The notes beneath the pieces were generated by a model. It was not told the DNA's origin. It searched no databases and saw only the letters and a program-made list of their open reading frames with translations. A program made the translations under genes and the position numbers. DNA of 64,000 nt, from assembly GCA_009746045.1 (NCBI GenBank), contig RPFO01000188.1, forward strand, positions 1,628,955 to 1,692,954, given 5' to 3'. Shown piece by piece: positions 44,901-56,628 of the stretch (position 1 is the stretch's first letter; every line of letters begins with the position of its first letter). This DNA comes from Mesostigma viride. Its lineage: Eukaryota; Streptophyta; Mesostigmatophyceae; Mesostigmatales; Mesostigmataceae.

Positions 44901-47900
44901 TGGCTGTGTGGCCATGCCTTGATGCTGATGGTGTTGTGGCTGTGTGGCCACCCCTTGATGCTGATGGTGTTGTGGCTGTGTGGCCATGCCTTGATGCTGA
45001 TGGTGTTGTGGCTGTGCGGCCATGCCTTGATGCTGATGGTGTTGTGGCTGTGCGGCCATGCCTTGATGCTGATGGTGTTGTGGCTGTGCGGCCATGCCTT
45101 GATGCTGATGGTGTTGTGGCTGTGTGGCCATGCCTTGATGCTGATGGTGTTGTGGCTGTGCGGCCATGCCTTGATGCTGATGGTGTTGTGGCTGTGCGGC
45201 CATGCCTTGATGCTGATGGTGTTGTGGCTGTGTGGCCATGCCTTGATGCTGATGGTGTTGTGGCTGTGCGGCCATGCCTTGATGCTGATGGTGTTGTGGC
45301 TGTGTGGCCATGCCTTGATGCTGATGGTGTTGTGGCTGTGTGGCCATGCCTTGATGCTGATGGTGTTGTGGCTGTGTGGCCACCCCTTGATGCTGATGGT
45401 GTTGTGGCTGTGCGGCCATGCCTTGATGCTGATGGTGTTGTGGCTGTGTGGCCACCCCTTGATGCTGATGGTGTTGTGGCTGTGTGGCCATGCCTTGATG
45501 CTGATGGTGTTGTGGCTGTGTGGCCATGCCTTGATGCTGATGGTGTTGTGGCTGTGCGGCCATGCCTTGATGCTGATGGTGTTGTGGCTGTGTGGCCATG
45601 CCTTGATGCTGATGGTGTTGTGGCTGTGCGGCCACCCCTTGATGCTGATGGTGTTGTGGCTGTGTGGCCATGCCTTGATGCTGATGGTGTTGTGGCTGTG
45701 CGGCCATGCCTTGATGCTGATGGTGTTGTGGCTGTGCGGCCATGCCTTGATGCTGATGGTGTTGTGGCTGTGTGGCCATGCCTTGATGCTGATGGTGTTG
45801 TGGCTGTGTGGCCATGCCTTGATGCTGATGGTGTTGTGGCTGTGCGGCCATGCCTTGATGCTGATGGTGTTGTGGCTGTGTGGCCACCCCTTGATGCTGA
45901 TGGTGTTGTGGCTGTGTGGCCATGCCTTGATGCTGATGGTGTTGTGGCTGTGTGGCCATGCCTTGATGCTGATGGTGTTGTGGCTGTGCGGCCATGCCTT
46001 GATGCTGATGGTGTTGTGGCTGCGCGGCCATGCCTTGATGCTGATGGTGTTGTGGCTGTGCGGCCATGCCTTGATGCTGATGGTGTTGTGGCTGTGCGGC
46101 CATGCCTTGATGCTGATGGTGTTGTGGCTGTGCGGCCATGCCTTGATGCTGATGGTGTTGTGGCTGTGTGGCCATGCCTTGATGCTGATGGTGTTGTGGC
46201 TGTGTGGCCATGCCTTGATGCTGATGGTGTTGTGGCTGTGCGGCCATGCCTTGATGCTGATGGTGTTGTGGCTGTGCGGCCACCCCTTGATGCTGATGGT
46301 GTTGTGGCTGTGCGGCCATGCCTTGATGCTGATGGTGTTGTGGCTGTGCGGCCATGCCTTGATGCTGATGGTGTTGTGGCTGTGCGGCCACCCCTTGATG
46401 CTGATGGTGTTGTGGCTGTGCGGCCATGCCTTGATGCTGATGGTGTTGTGGCTGTGTGGCCATGCCTTGATGCTGATGGTGTTGTGGCTGTGCGGCCATT
46501 CCTTGATGCTGATGGTGTTGTGGCTGTGCGGCCATGCCTTGATGCTGATGGTGTTGTGGCTGTGCGGCCATGCCTTGATGCTGATGGTGTTGTGGCTGTG
46601 CGGCCATGCCTTGATGCTGATGGTGTTGTGGCTGTGCGGCCACCCCTTGATGCTGATGGTGTTGTGGCTGTGTGGCCACCCCTTGATGCTGATGGTGTTG
46701 TGGCTGTGCGGCCATGCCTTGATGCTGATGGTGTTGTGGCTGTGTGTCCACCCCTTGATGCTGATGGTGTTGTGGCTGTGCGGCCATGCCTTGATGCTGA
46801 TGGTGTTGTGGCTGTGTGGCCATGCCTTGATGCTGATGGTGTTGTGGCTGTGCGGCCATGCCTTGATGCTGATGGTGTTGTGGCTGTGTGGCCATGCCTT
46901 GATGCTGATGGTGTTGTGGCTGTGTGGCCATGCCTTGATGCTGATGGTGTTGTGGCTGTGTGGCCATGCCTTGATGCTGATGGTGTTGTGGCTGTGTGGC
47001 CATGCCTTGATGCTGATGGTGTTGTGGCTGTGCGGCCATGCCTCTGGCCATGCGGCTGCGTTATCGCTACGGGGCATGCGCTGGGTGTCTGCGTGGGGTC
47101 TGTTGCCAGGTGGTGCTCTACGAAGACGAGCTGGCGGATAATGGCTGCGCGTCGCTTACTGTTAAAGTGGTAGGTGACACGGTGCAACAGTGGTAGGTGT
47201 GGTGGCAGTAAACAGATGTTGTGTATGTCGCTTATGTTCCTGTAAGAGTTGGCCTTGGAGAGCAGGTCGCAAGACTTTGCTTTGGAATGATTGCTCTGTC
47301 TGCCACCTGCCAATCTGGCCGGTGACAAGGATGTCATGGTCCCCCCTGCATGGTTTGCCTCGGTCCTGTTGCATATGTGCGCGTGTGTCTGCTAGCATTG
47401 CTGCTTTGTTTCTATAGCGAAACATGTGCGCGTGTTTGCTAGCATCGCTGCTTTGTTTGTATAGCGAAAGATGTGCGCGTGTGTCTGCTAGCCTCGCTGC
47501 TGCACGTTTTGCAGTGTTATAGGAGCACATATATCCCCTAATAGTGTACGCTGTTGCATGGTTATAGCGGACTACATAGGAGCACGTTTATCCCCTAATA
47601 GTGTAGGCTGTTGCATATGTATATAGCGGACTACATAGGAGCACGTTTATCCCCTAATGGATGTTATTTGCAACTGCATGGCTAAAAGTCCTTCCCTCTT
47701 CTCAGCTGTGATGGTAAGCCCCTTCCTGCGTTCTGATACATGATACTGCCAAAGGTGTATGGCATAATGTGGTGAATCGGCCAGCCAGCTATGAGGTCTG
47801 TTACATCGCGTCTGTCAGCTGCCGACTTCACCCCTCTGCTCAGTCCTTTGATGCTGGTTGACAGCAGTTGTTGTGTGCTGACCCTCGCCCCTGCTCCTAG

Positions 47901-50900
47901 GCATACCCCACTGACAAAAGACACACGCGTGTGGCTGTCGCGCGTCGGCCACTTCTGTCACCTGCCTTCCCCCACCCCCTCACCCCCACAGCGCGTCATG
48001 CCCAAGTTCTGGTTCGTCCTCCTGCGCTACTGGGTGAGCGTGACTGGTAGCACTATATATATTCATTGAGAATGATAGATTACGGAGGTGAGATAGGCAT
48101 GCAACATAAGGAAAAACCCGATAACTGGGAGAATAACCCTGAAGAAATTAATAGTAATCTGACACGGACATCCAAGGATCACGCCAGCTGCACAAGGTAC
48201 AACTAACTATACATCACAAAACTACACGCAGCAACAGCGCTGCCGGCCCACCATGCAGGCCTGGAAGGGATCTAGACCGCATGGGTCGCGACAAAGTCGG
48301 CCCGGGTGCGGCGGAATAACACATCAGCCACGGTGCGAGTGAGGGCGAGTGACAGGCGCTGCCGCCAATACGAGGACCACGTGCGGGCCGACCACATATA
48401 TATCCGCACACTACCCACTGTCACCCTGCGCGACTGGGCGAGCACAGCAAGCATCATGGCTCAATCTCAAATAGCCAACACACTACCTTATCTACTGCCC
48501 TTCTGAGCTACTGACCGAGCCTCAGCTCACCTAGTAGTGTACATCATGATCGCAAGCAGTGTGCCACCATCATCACGAGTGTGGCAAGGGGCACAGGGAG
48601 CGCGGGCATGCTGATCCTCACACTTGTCGTTGCTATTACCGCGGTGCTTCTGGGTGGACATGATTAGTGTTCGATAGCTTCGTTGCTATTGCCGCGGTGC
48701 TTCTGGGTGGACATGATTAGTGTTCGATAGCTTCGTTGCTATTGCCGCGGTGCTTCTAGGTGGATATGATTACCGTAGTGCTCAAAATCACTTTGCGTCT
48801 AATTGTTTGCGAATCGACCTCGCAAACTGCTACTAATGGGCTTCATTTTGGGTCGCAAAGTTCAAATGTTACCGCGCCGGCCGCGCCTGCGCCGCGCCGC
48901 ACAGCCCCAAGCCTAGCTATTTAATCAGTGTTGTACCCAATGGATCAATAAAATTACTCAGTTGGGTAGTTGGGTTACGTCGAAAGGGGGCCAAGGGATA
49001 TGAAGTCGGTGAGATGAAGCCACTGACCACAAACAAGTCGATCAGCTCGCAAACCTAAAACTTTGCCTTTGTTTTGGGTCGCAAAGTAATTATTCGCAAA
49101 GTGATTTTGACCGCTACGGTAGTGTTCGATAGCTTCGTTGCTATTGCCGCGGTGCTTCTGGGTGGATATGATTAGTGTTCGATAGCTTCGTTGCTACCGT
49201 AGTGGCTGAAATCACATTGCGAATAAATCTTTTCGAATGACCCCCCGAAAAGTGCTAAAATAATACTTCAATTTACCCCGTAAAGTATGAAAACCGGGAG
49301 GCGCTACACCTGTTTCTGGCTGCAGGACGCGGCGCAGCTAGATGAAGTGGAGCGCCGCGCTTGCCGCGCCGCGCCGCGTTGCGCCAGATTGAGAACCCGT
49401 TCAATTAGCACTGATTAGGGGCCCTATTAGCACTGATTAGGGCCTTATGTCATACTGGTACTCACTTAATTGTCAGATAGGAACTGCGCTTGGTGGGTAA
49501 TTAATGTACTTGATAGGTTAGAATCCAAGTCAGACACTGAACTAGGTGCCCTAATATAAACAAGCTCCCGGGCTCGAAGTTTACCTAACCCGGGCTGAAC
49601 TTTCCCCGCAAAGTGTCAAAACCATGCAGAAAAACCCTCGAAAAATTATTTATTCGCAATGTGATTTCAGCCACTACGGTATTGCCGCAGTGCTTCTGGG
49701 TGGATATGATAAGTGTTCGATAGCTTCGTTGCTATTGCCGCGGTGCTTCTGGGTGGATATGATGAGTGTTCGATAGCTTCGTTGCTATTGCCGCGGTGCT
49801 TCTGGGTGGATATGATAAGTGTTCGATAGCTTCGTTGCTATTGCCGCGGTGCTTCTGGGTGGATATGATGAGTGTTCGATAGCTTCGTTGCTATTGCCGC
49901 GGTGCTTCTGGGTGGATATGATGAGTGTTCGATAGCTTCGTTGCTATTGCCGCGGTGCTTCTGGGTGGATATGATAAGTGTTCGATAGCTTCGTTGCTAT
50001 TGCCGCGGTGCTTCTGGGTGGATATGATGAGTGTTCGATAGCTTCGTTGCTATTGCCGCGGTGCTTCTGGGTGGATATGGACAATGGATGATGGTTTCAC
50101 TGGTGTATTTGTGGTTTTGCTGTCAGCATGACGTGTGAACACGCTGCGGGTGCCTGCCATTGCATGGCCCTTGCCCCTTGGTATGAAGACGGTGTATCCG
50201 TGCTTGAGAGTGTTTGTACATGCAGGAGGCATGCCTGCTGCAGGAGGGGGGACATCCCCCCCTAAAATCGTACATGAGCGTACTCCAGAGTTTGGCCTAC
50301 CGCGCCGCCCGGCGCCAGCCAAAGTGAAAAGTGCTGGAGTGCACTCAGTCTGTCAAAAAGCTGCGCCGGACCGACTTGGGAGTGTGCTACGTGCTACGTG
50401 GCTTGTAAGACACGTGGCACTTTTTGTAGAATCTCTTAGTAGAAGCTCTTAGTAAGCGATATTATTAGCATATTCTCCAAGTAGAAGAATGACGTCAAGC
50501 CGGCGGAAATTCGATGCCTATTGCCTGACGCCAGGTCCGGTGTCAGAATCAACAACAACAACCTGACGCCTGCCTGAAAGTCGATACGTCTTCCTAGAAT
50601 CAACCAATACTTGGTAAGTTCTCAGCGTAAGTTGTTAGTACAGCAGGGCCGAAGCGGACACCTGCACTTTAAAATCAAACGCCTGACCGAGCTAGCGGGA
50701 TCACCATGAGAGCGCACTAGCGCACTCCTTTCCTAAAACCAGGCGCCGGACCGCCAAAAGGAGTTCGCTCCACAAAATTTTTCTTCGCGCCGCCCTAAAT
50801 TTTCGACTGGAGTACACTCCGTCGCAAAAAATTCTGCCGCCGGACACGTTTTTGGAGTTAGCTCCACGTTTGGAGGTGCCGCGCCGGACACACGAGTGAG

Positions 50901-52371
50901 TGTGCTGTTTTGGCTGGATGTCCCCCCTCCTCCTGCTGCCTTGTGCGTGGGGTGGGGGAGTTCATGTAGGGGAAGGTTTGCAAGCGTGAGGTAGGGGAAT
51001 GGGCCGCTTATGGACGTCAGCTGATGTTTCTCAAGTTTGTGGCAGCAGTCGGCTGCCCGTGGTCGGCGGAAGGAGGTAGGCCAGAGGAACTGGAGGGCAA
51101 CTCAGCGGTAGTGGGTCGAGTGGGATGACCTGCGGTGGCGAAGCAAGTGAAATGACGTGCCGAGGAGAGGGCCTCCGTACCCCTCGGTGCTGCACACGCG
51201 CTGACATGATTCTTGCTTACCAGATCGGGCTAACAATCTGTTCATTGAGCTATTGCTCACTAGTTGTATCATTTATGCTAGGGCTCTTTGGTGAAGCTGC
51301 CTATCTGCCTGTCTCTTCTTCCCCTCCCCTGCTAAGCGGCCGTTCTCCCGTACCCCTGCCCTGACCCCCCCCTGACCCCCTGACCCCCCCTCACCTGCTT
51401 ACCGGCCGTTCTCCCGTACCCCCCTCCCTGACCCCCCCTCCCCTGCTAACCGGCCGTTCTCCCTTGCGCCACTGCCCCCCCCCCTTTGCCCAGCTGCGGG
51501 TGGACGGCATGCTGATGCGCATACGGGACACGCGGCTCTTCTGCCCCTTCCCTGCGAGGGCGGCAGCTAACAGCATTACCAGCAGTGGGGTGGCAGACGG
51601 CAGTGGCGCCGCGGCCCCTGCCCCAGCTGGTGGTGGCAGCAGCGCGCAGGCGCCAGCACAAGGGTGGGCGCAGGAGGCCGTCGTCTACCGCGAATGCACT
51701 AACAGCGAAGAGACATTTGCGTCGCTGGCACAGGTGAGGTTTGATGAGGGAAGAGTTGCGGTGCTGCTGGCACAGGGGAGGGGGAGAAGGGCCGAGATGT
51801 CGCTGGCACAGGTGTGGGGGGGATGAGTAGTTCAGGTTGGACCGTATGACCGGCTGAATGGCACAGTGGCACAGACGCGTGTTGAGAATAGCTGTAGGGG
51901 CAGACCAGTACACAGGCACCATAAATCGTCCCCCCCAAAAGCCGTTTGGAACTTGTGGTCCTTGAGATTTTGCCACCGTAGCTTGTACAGTGAACTGCTG
52001 CATACCCCCCTGGCAGGGTTTCCAGCCATCCCTGGGTGGGCTCAGCGGATCGTCAGCGTGGTGCTGCCGCATGCTTAATCTCTTAATGATCATGGTATAA
52101 AGCAAGCCGTTACTACCTCGTTTCGGGTGCGAGCAGGAGTTGTGGGCAGCATATGCACCCACTAACTTGTTCATGGGATTGGCTGACATGCCCCGGTGGC
52201 CTCCTGCCCCTGCCTGTGCCCCTGTCCCGACTCCTGCGTGTGTGTCTCCAGCGTGGGCTGGCAGCCGATTCGCTGGCGTACGTGGACTCAGCCGCCGCTG
52301 CCCAGGTGATGCTGCCTGGTGCCAAGTCGTGCGCCAAGCTGGTTCTCGCCGCTCACGTCCATGCCAAGTGA
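38932..52371 (+). CDS. TIP41-like protein (PP2A/TOR pathway regulator) with His-rich insert, 8 exons
   Basis: Exons: 38932-39065, 39342-39527, 40119-40197, 40806-41204, 47110-47169, 47992-48033, 51494-51733, 52252-52371 (TGA). All phases close to give 419 residues. TIP41 hallmarks in order: GWIVYTRKSPIL; LPDMLFGNSCLEL; ISFNAKDALQGW; LDYDYTYTTPY; GRDPILFYDE|VVLYEDELADNG; VMPKFWFVLLRYW|LRVDGMLMRIRDTRLF; VVYRECTNSEETFASL; SLAYVDSAAAAQVMLP. TIP41/TIPRL proteins bind PP2A-type phosphatase catalytic subunits and act in TOR signalling in the cytosol. Unusual here is residues 142-192, with 17 His in 51 positions (GHGHSHGHH style), inside a Ser-rich insert before the conserved LLTGRDPILFYDE. Exon 4 could instead begin at 40816 with a donor 4 bp downstream of the one used. 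The start ATG is the first in frame with the conserved part. Confidence 0.92.
40588..40657. mobile_element. 70-bp palindromic MITE in TIP41-like intron 3
   Basis: CAGTCAGCCCC...GGGGCTGACTG with almost the whole element self-complementary, flanked by TA (40586-40587, 40658-40659). It is a minimal Tc1/mariner-type MITE. Its ends begin CAGTC like the one at 38269. Confidence 0.75.
41703..47049. repeat. 36-bp minisatellite, ~148 copies, in TIP41-like intron 4
   Basis: Units with core CCTTGATGCTGATGGTGTTG and period 36 fill 5.3 kb of the intron 41205-47109. Nearly all variation is at two places: TGTG versus TGCG before GCC, and CATG versus CACC at the unit end, giving four unit types in a non-random string. 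Because 36 is divisible by 3 and the unit lacks stops, several frames on both strands stay open over the whole array. Those giant ORFs are not genes. Confidence 0.96.
48773..49119. mobile_element. MITE, 347 bp, TA target duplication
   Basis: Imperfect ~25-bp inverted ends starting CCGTAGTGCTCAAAATCAC, flanked by TA (48771-48772, 49120-49121). Removing it restores the satellite phrase GATTAGTGTTCG. Non-coding. Confidence 0.85.
49197..49679. mobile_element. MITE, 483 bp, 32-bp perfect inverted ends, TA target duplication
   Basis: Ends begin CCGTAGTGGCTGAAATCAC and are perfect over 32 bp. They are flanked by TA (49195-49196, 49680-49681). Terminal sequence is related to the MITE at 48773, so both belong to one superfamily. 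Removing it restores the satellite phrase GTTGCTATTGCC. Confidence 0.9.
50240..50935. mobile_element. Probable inverted-repeat element in TIP41-like intron 6
   Basis: CAGGAGGGGGGACATCC near 50241 and GGATGTCCCCCCTCCTCCTG near 50916-50937 are inverted complements bounding ~0.7 kb of non-coding, GC-rich sequence with repeated GGAGT/ACTCC phrases. I could not define a target duplication. Confidence 0.45.
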
Positions 52372-53264
52372 TGCAGCACTCATGGTGCTGGCTGTGGCGG
52401 CTGCATCTCTCTCACATGCGGCAAAAGGAAATGCCTGTTGTCGTGTGGGGAGGACACGCCTTGATATGAAACGGCTATGCAAGGTGTGCTACCATTACGA
52501 CCAATATCAACATGTGCTAGTATCAACTTGGGAGTTACCATGCCTATTGAATCTCACTTCATCCCGCTGGGTAGCCGTCGTGGTAGAGTGGTATGCATAT
52601 GGTACCAGGATGCATTCCTGTGTCACCGTTAATGTGATTAATTCTCGTGTCAGGGATGTGGAATATCTGTGCAAGGGCGGGCTACATGGCATGGACTGCG
52701 ACCATAAGCATGACATGGAAGTTGACAACCCCATTCAAGGGGGAAAGCGTGCTCGTTCTTTGCTAAGATGACGAGTCGTGAATGCGTGAATGTTTTCCTG
52801 CTTTCCCAAAACTGCCTGTTGCAAAGCGTTGTGCTGCGCTATAGCAGGCAATATTTGGTCCTGGGTAATCCTTACACCTATGTAAAGAGAACTTGGTGAT
52901 CGTTTGTCGCCTAATGCAAGTGAATCGTGGCTGAAAAAATCAGCCATCGGGGCTCAAAAATCAGCCATCGTGGGTAAAAAATAATCCATCTGGGTGTACT
53001 CAGGAAATCGGCGGACAAATCGGGCAGATACAGTACGCGCCAAGCGCCAAGCGAGCGGCCGCTTCAGCGGCCTCCTCTCCGGAGCGCAGCGAAGGAGCCC
53101 GTTACGATTCCTCTCCGGAATGCAGCAAAGGAGCATGTTACTACTAGGAAAAAGGGACGTCCGGAAGGAATTTCAGGCGACAGACAAACAGGCAACTACC
53201 TCTAGTGCAACGGGCAGTTTTGGCGAGGGACAGAAGGAATTTCAGCGGCGACGGGCGGCGGGCC
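52372..53264 (+). other. 3' region of TIP41-like gene and unassigned sequence
   Basis: A TGTAA at 52881-52885, about 510 bp after the stop, is a candidate polyadenylation signal of the green-algal type. The ORF-sized stretches here show no recognisable protein. 53000-53264 has short GGAGC/GCTCC repeats. Confidence 0.45.
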
Positions 53265-53545
53265 ACTCATTAATTACATAATTAAACACGTGCTCGATCC
53301 CGTTGGGGAGTCACGGAGCACCGAAGTGCTTTTAATCCCTGTGTGTGCACAACAGGAGAAAGGGCAGAGACCCCCAGTCTCCTTCATGCCTAAGGCATGC
53401 CACAGCTGCATTCGGGCACGCTAGCGAAACGGACACGCTAACGATCCGGCAATCTGTGGGTGTAATAAGACCCATGTGAGCATGGCATAACAAGTCCTGA
53501 TCGAGCGTGTGCAAGTATCTGACCGTAGCCACTAGCCATGGGCAA
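53265..53545 (-). repeat. SINE-like family B copy
   Basis: Minus strand: AATTA tail, a hairpin variant (CCC-CAAC-GGG) at ~53298-53310, AGCACCGAAGTGCT stem, body similar to the copy at 17283-17636 but ~70 bp shorter at its 5' end. Confidence 0.8.
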
Positions 53546-54479
53546 CTATCAAGGAGACAACCAGCGCAGGCCAGAAATTGGGAGAATCCGGCCCATGGTA
53601 GAGCTCTCGAGCCTGCCGTTATCTTGTCCGCGTGTTCGAGTCGTTCAGGATGATGAAGATGAATGGTGATGGAAATGTGTATCCTTGTGCATTGAAATTA
53701 TGGCTGGCTTACGTGTAGAGCGACTAGATGACCTGGACGGTGGGGCCGGAAACAGCATGCTTGATCAGGGCGTGTGTTTCGAGCCTAACTGGCCAGGAGT
53801 GTCTAGTGGTGAGCACCATTGCTGCGATCGCTCTCCCACCATTTACGAGGAAATACCCGCAAATGGAAAACCACTGAAAAGGTAGCTAGTCAGTCATCAC
53901 GTTAGCCATGCCATGACTCCAAACGTCCAAGAACTGCACACGGTGCAAAGGCAAAAAGCCGGAGGACAGCACTTTCAAATGTGCGGCGGGAACCAAAAGC
54001 CCGCGGATGCCAGAAAACATCGTGTTGCTGCAGCGACGCGACGATGTGGACAACGAATCCAGTGCCAAGCTCGGAACGGCCGCAAAGGAGATCTGGCATC
54101 ACAGGGTTCAGATGTGCGGAGATACTATGCGATCCAGCCGGTCCACGACCTGTTTGTAGAGCTTGTGCCAAGGGGCAGCACCGAACAGATGTGGGTGACG
54201 TTGCAAAAACTATAGCCACGGCCAATTTCAGCAAGGGACAGAAGTAATGACGGGCGACGGGCCGCTACTTAAGCCCCGGGCAACTAGCCAGTAGCCACGG
54301 GCCACTAGCCACGGGCAAAAATGTTCAGCAACGGAGGGACGAAAGGAATTTCAACGGGCAACAACTCGCACCAGCCAGTAGCCATCGGGCCACTAACCAG
54401 TATACCGGGCCACGCCGGCGACGCGACGGGACACTGGCACAGCCGGGCCACTGGCCGACTTTAGAAATAGGATTCTCCA
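53546..54479. other. Unassigned, weak repeats
   Basis: No recognisable gene. Short ORFs on both strands at 53890-54240 have no motif I know. 54270-54420 contains repeated GGGCCACTAGCCACGGGC-type phrases. Confidence 0.4.
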
Positions 54480-54648
54480 ATTAAATTAAAATTTAAATTA
54501 TAACATGACTCCGTTGGGAGATCATGTAGTAATTAAGTAAGTACTTGCGTGTCATGATGCGCAAAGGCATGCCACGGAGTACTATTAATTAATTAATTAA
54601 TTAATTAATTAGGAACATAACTCCGTTGGGAGTATCTGTAGCACATAG
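54480..54648 (-). repeat. Two tandem, severely truncated retroelement 3' ends
   Basis: 54480-54529 has the AAATT tail plus hairpin (CTCC...GGAG, 54508-54520) of LINE type. 54584-54648 has the AATT tail plus ACTCC-CAAC-GGAGT (54620-54633) of the ORF1-only type. Each keeps under 40 nt of element body. Confidence 0.75.
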
Positions 54649-54654
54649 CCCAGC

Positions 54655-55104
54655 CAGAGCCGCCCTTGGTCTGGCTGGCCCCCAGCGGCTTGGCCAGCCA
54701 GGGCGCCACATTCTGACCTGGCCTGGCCCCGAGGGCATTCCCAAAAGGGTAGGGAAACCTGTCACGAACTACATCCAAATGTTGCTGGACGACCTAGTGG
54801 TCCCAGCCCAGTTTGAGCACCGCATCCACTCTCTCTCCCGTCAGTTTGGACTGCCATGCAGGACAAGACGCGGTGGAAGAAGATTGTCAAGGCTCACACG
54901 CCCGACCCTGTGGGCAAGCCCCCTCCCCCCAAGCGGAGGAGGCGTTTTGATGAGTAGTGTACATAGTTAGGATTTTCTAGACTAGATAGCTTAGAGTTAG
55001 GATAGTTCGATCACGCGGCTTCCTCCACCCCATCCATCATGGAATATGTGCTACATGATCTCCCCACGGAGGCATGTTATAATTTAATTTAATTTAATTT
55101 AATA
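54655..55104 (+). mobile_element. LINE, 5'-truncated copy (C-terminus of RT ORF and 3'UTR)
   Basis: Encodes the last ~95 residues of the LINE protein (LAGPQRLGQPGRHILTWPGP; KPVTNYIQMLLDDLVVP; KRRRRFDE-type basic end, here frameshifted). Then comes the 3'UTR, hairpin CTCC-CCAC-GGAG (55060-55071) and an ATTTA tail. Confidence 0.85.
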
Positions 55105-55866
55105 GCCCAGAGAAGACTGGCATATGGCCTATAATACAGCCTATAGGTCTAAGCTACTTCCTGCAAGGGTGGGAATGTAAACAACACTTGCTCTACAGTA
55201 GGTGCACTAGTAGGGCACCTGCACCACCCAGAGTCTCGGGCAACACCCAGCTAAGGGGAGCCCGTCATAGGTGGGGAAGATCAATATAGCTATACAAGAG
55301 CTAGGGCATGGCTTCTCAGCAGAGAGTGACTCTCTGCATGGGCACTGTGCACATAATTAAATAAAGCTAGGCATCATCTGGAGGGTGGCTCATCATAGGC
55401 ACACATGTACATGACTAAAAATGCTAGGCCTCAGCTGGTATAGTGCCTGTAGTAGGCGGGCATGTACAAGGCCACTGTCTAACTATTCTACACTACTGCT
55501 GCTGTATTCCCCTAGGCTGGGGCTTCTGGAGTCGCTGGGGCCGCGGTGCATGGTCGAGGGGGTCGCGTGCCAGGGCTTGTGGCCGACGTAGATGGCCGCC
55601 CCCTTCCAGTACACCGGCTGGCCCGCCTTGGTCTGCCGGAGCTGGAGGTAGGTCGGCCATAGCTCCCGTCGCCGTTGTTGCTGCGCCAGGGTCAAGTCGT
55701 CGTCCACGGTGAAGGGAGTGTTCTCAGCGAGCCGCTTGCGGCGTCTGAGAAACGAAATCTTGTCCGCTGGGCTCTCAAAGATGAGAAGAAGCGGAGGCGC
55801 CCCTGCCTTACCCCGCGCGCGGGGGAGGCGGTGGGCGGTCAGCTTAATCTCACCAAGAAGGCCCAT

Positions 55867-56096
55867 TAAATTAAATTAAATTAAATTAAATTATAACATG
55901 CCTCCGTGGGGAGGTCATGTAGCACATATTTCATGATGGGTGGGGTGGAGGAAGCCGCGTGATCGAACTATCCTAACTCTATCTAGAAAATCCTAACTGC
56001 ACTACTCATCAAAACGCCTCCTCCGCTTGGGGGGAGGTGGCTTGCCCACAGGGTCGGGCGTGTGCGCCTTGACAATCTTCCACCGACGGGAGAGAG
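55867..56096 (-). mobile_element. LINE, 230-bp truncated insertion with 12-bp target duplication
   Basis: Between AAGAAGGCCCAT copies (55855-55866, 56097-56108). Contains on the minus strand the basic C-terminus (KIVKAHTPDPVGKPPPP), the 3'UTR, hairpin CTCC-CCAC-GGAG (55902-55913) and an AAATT tail. Confidence 0.92.
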
Positions 56097-56322
56097 AAGA
56101 AGGCCCATGCGTGCAAGGATTTTGCTCTCAAACGCACGTGCAAGCTTCTCGGAATCGATCTCACCTTCCTGAGTCCATGTCGAAGAGTCTTGAGTATCAT
56201 TGGCGTTGAGGCTGCGCTTGGCGAGCTCGGCCTCCTCGCGGAGGTCAAGCGTCTGCTGTTGGAGCTGGGCTGCGACAGCGGAGGTGGTGGAGGTGGTATG
56301 TTGCTTAAGCATGTCCGCCCAG

Positions 56323-56628
56323 TCTCTCGCGTGCAGACACGTGTGTAGTACTCCTACACACACAGATCTCGAATGATTTATCTAGTACCGAATCCGAAAG
56401 GCTTGCATCACTCCCCGGAAAGGAGAATTTTTGCGGATGACTGTAGGTGTAAGTTGGCGATGCCCTAGCTAGGATCCGGAGACGTCCGTCCTATAGTCAG
56501 CGAAAGTTGGTGCGAGAGGTCCCCAGTTCGATTCCGGTCGGATTCATTTGCAGATCGCGTTTTCCGCGTTTTCCGCGGACCGGCACTGAACGCAAATGGT
56601 TTTCACCTTTGCGGCGTGCCAAATCAGA
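56323..56628 (+). mobile_element. 306-bp insertion with tRNA-like segment and 12-bp target duplication
   Basis: Flanked by ATGTCCGCCCAG (56311-56322, 56629-56640). At about 56490-56550 there is a tRNA-like stretch: TCCGTCCTATAGTC (acceptor and A-box-like), AGTTCGATTCC (B-box-like, T loop) and GGTCGGATT closing the stem. It may be a tRNA-derived SINE or a tRNA pseudogene carried along. It lacks the AT tail of the other families. Confidence 0.5.

Larger units (their letters stand above)
48630..50085. repeat. 53-bp tandem repeat split by two MITEs, TIP41-like intron 6
   Basis: Units with core TTCGATAGCTTCGTTGCTAT (period 53) occur at 48630-48770 (about 3), 49121-49195 (about 1.5) and 49680-50085 (about 8). 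The array was one block before the two MITE insertions. Confidence 0.9.

Noticed and set aside
40674-47141. 2155-codon plus-strand ORF and similar-sized ORFs in other frames on both strands
   Set aside because: They are by-products of a stop-free 36-bp repeat whose length is a multiple of three. The region is an intron of the TIP41-like gene, whose flanking exons join in phase without it.
53902-54247. Overlapping ORFs on both strands as a small host gene
   Set aside because: No motif, no splice context, and low-complexity repeats next to it; coding cannot be supported.
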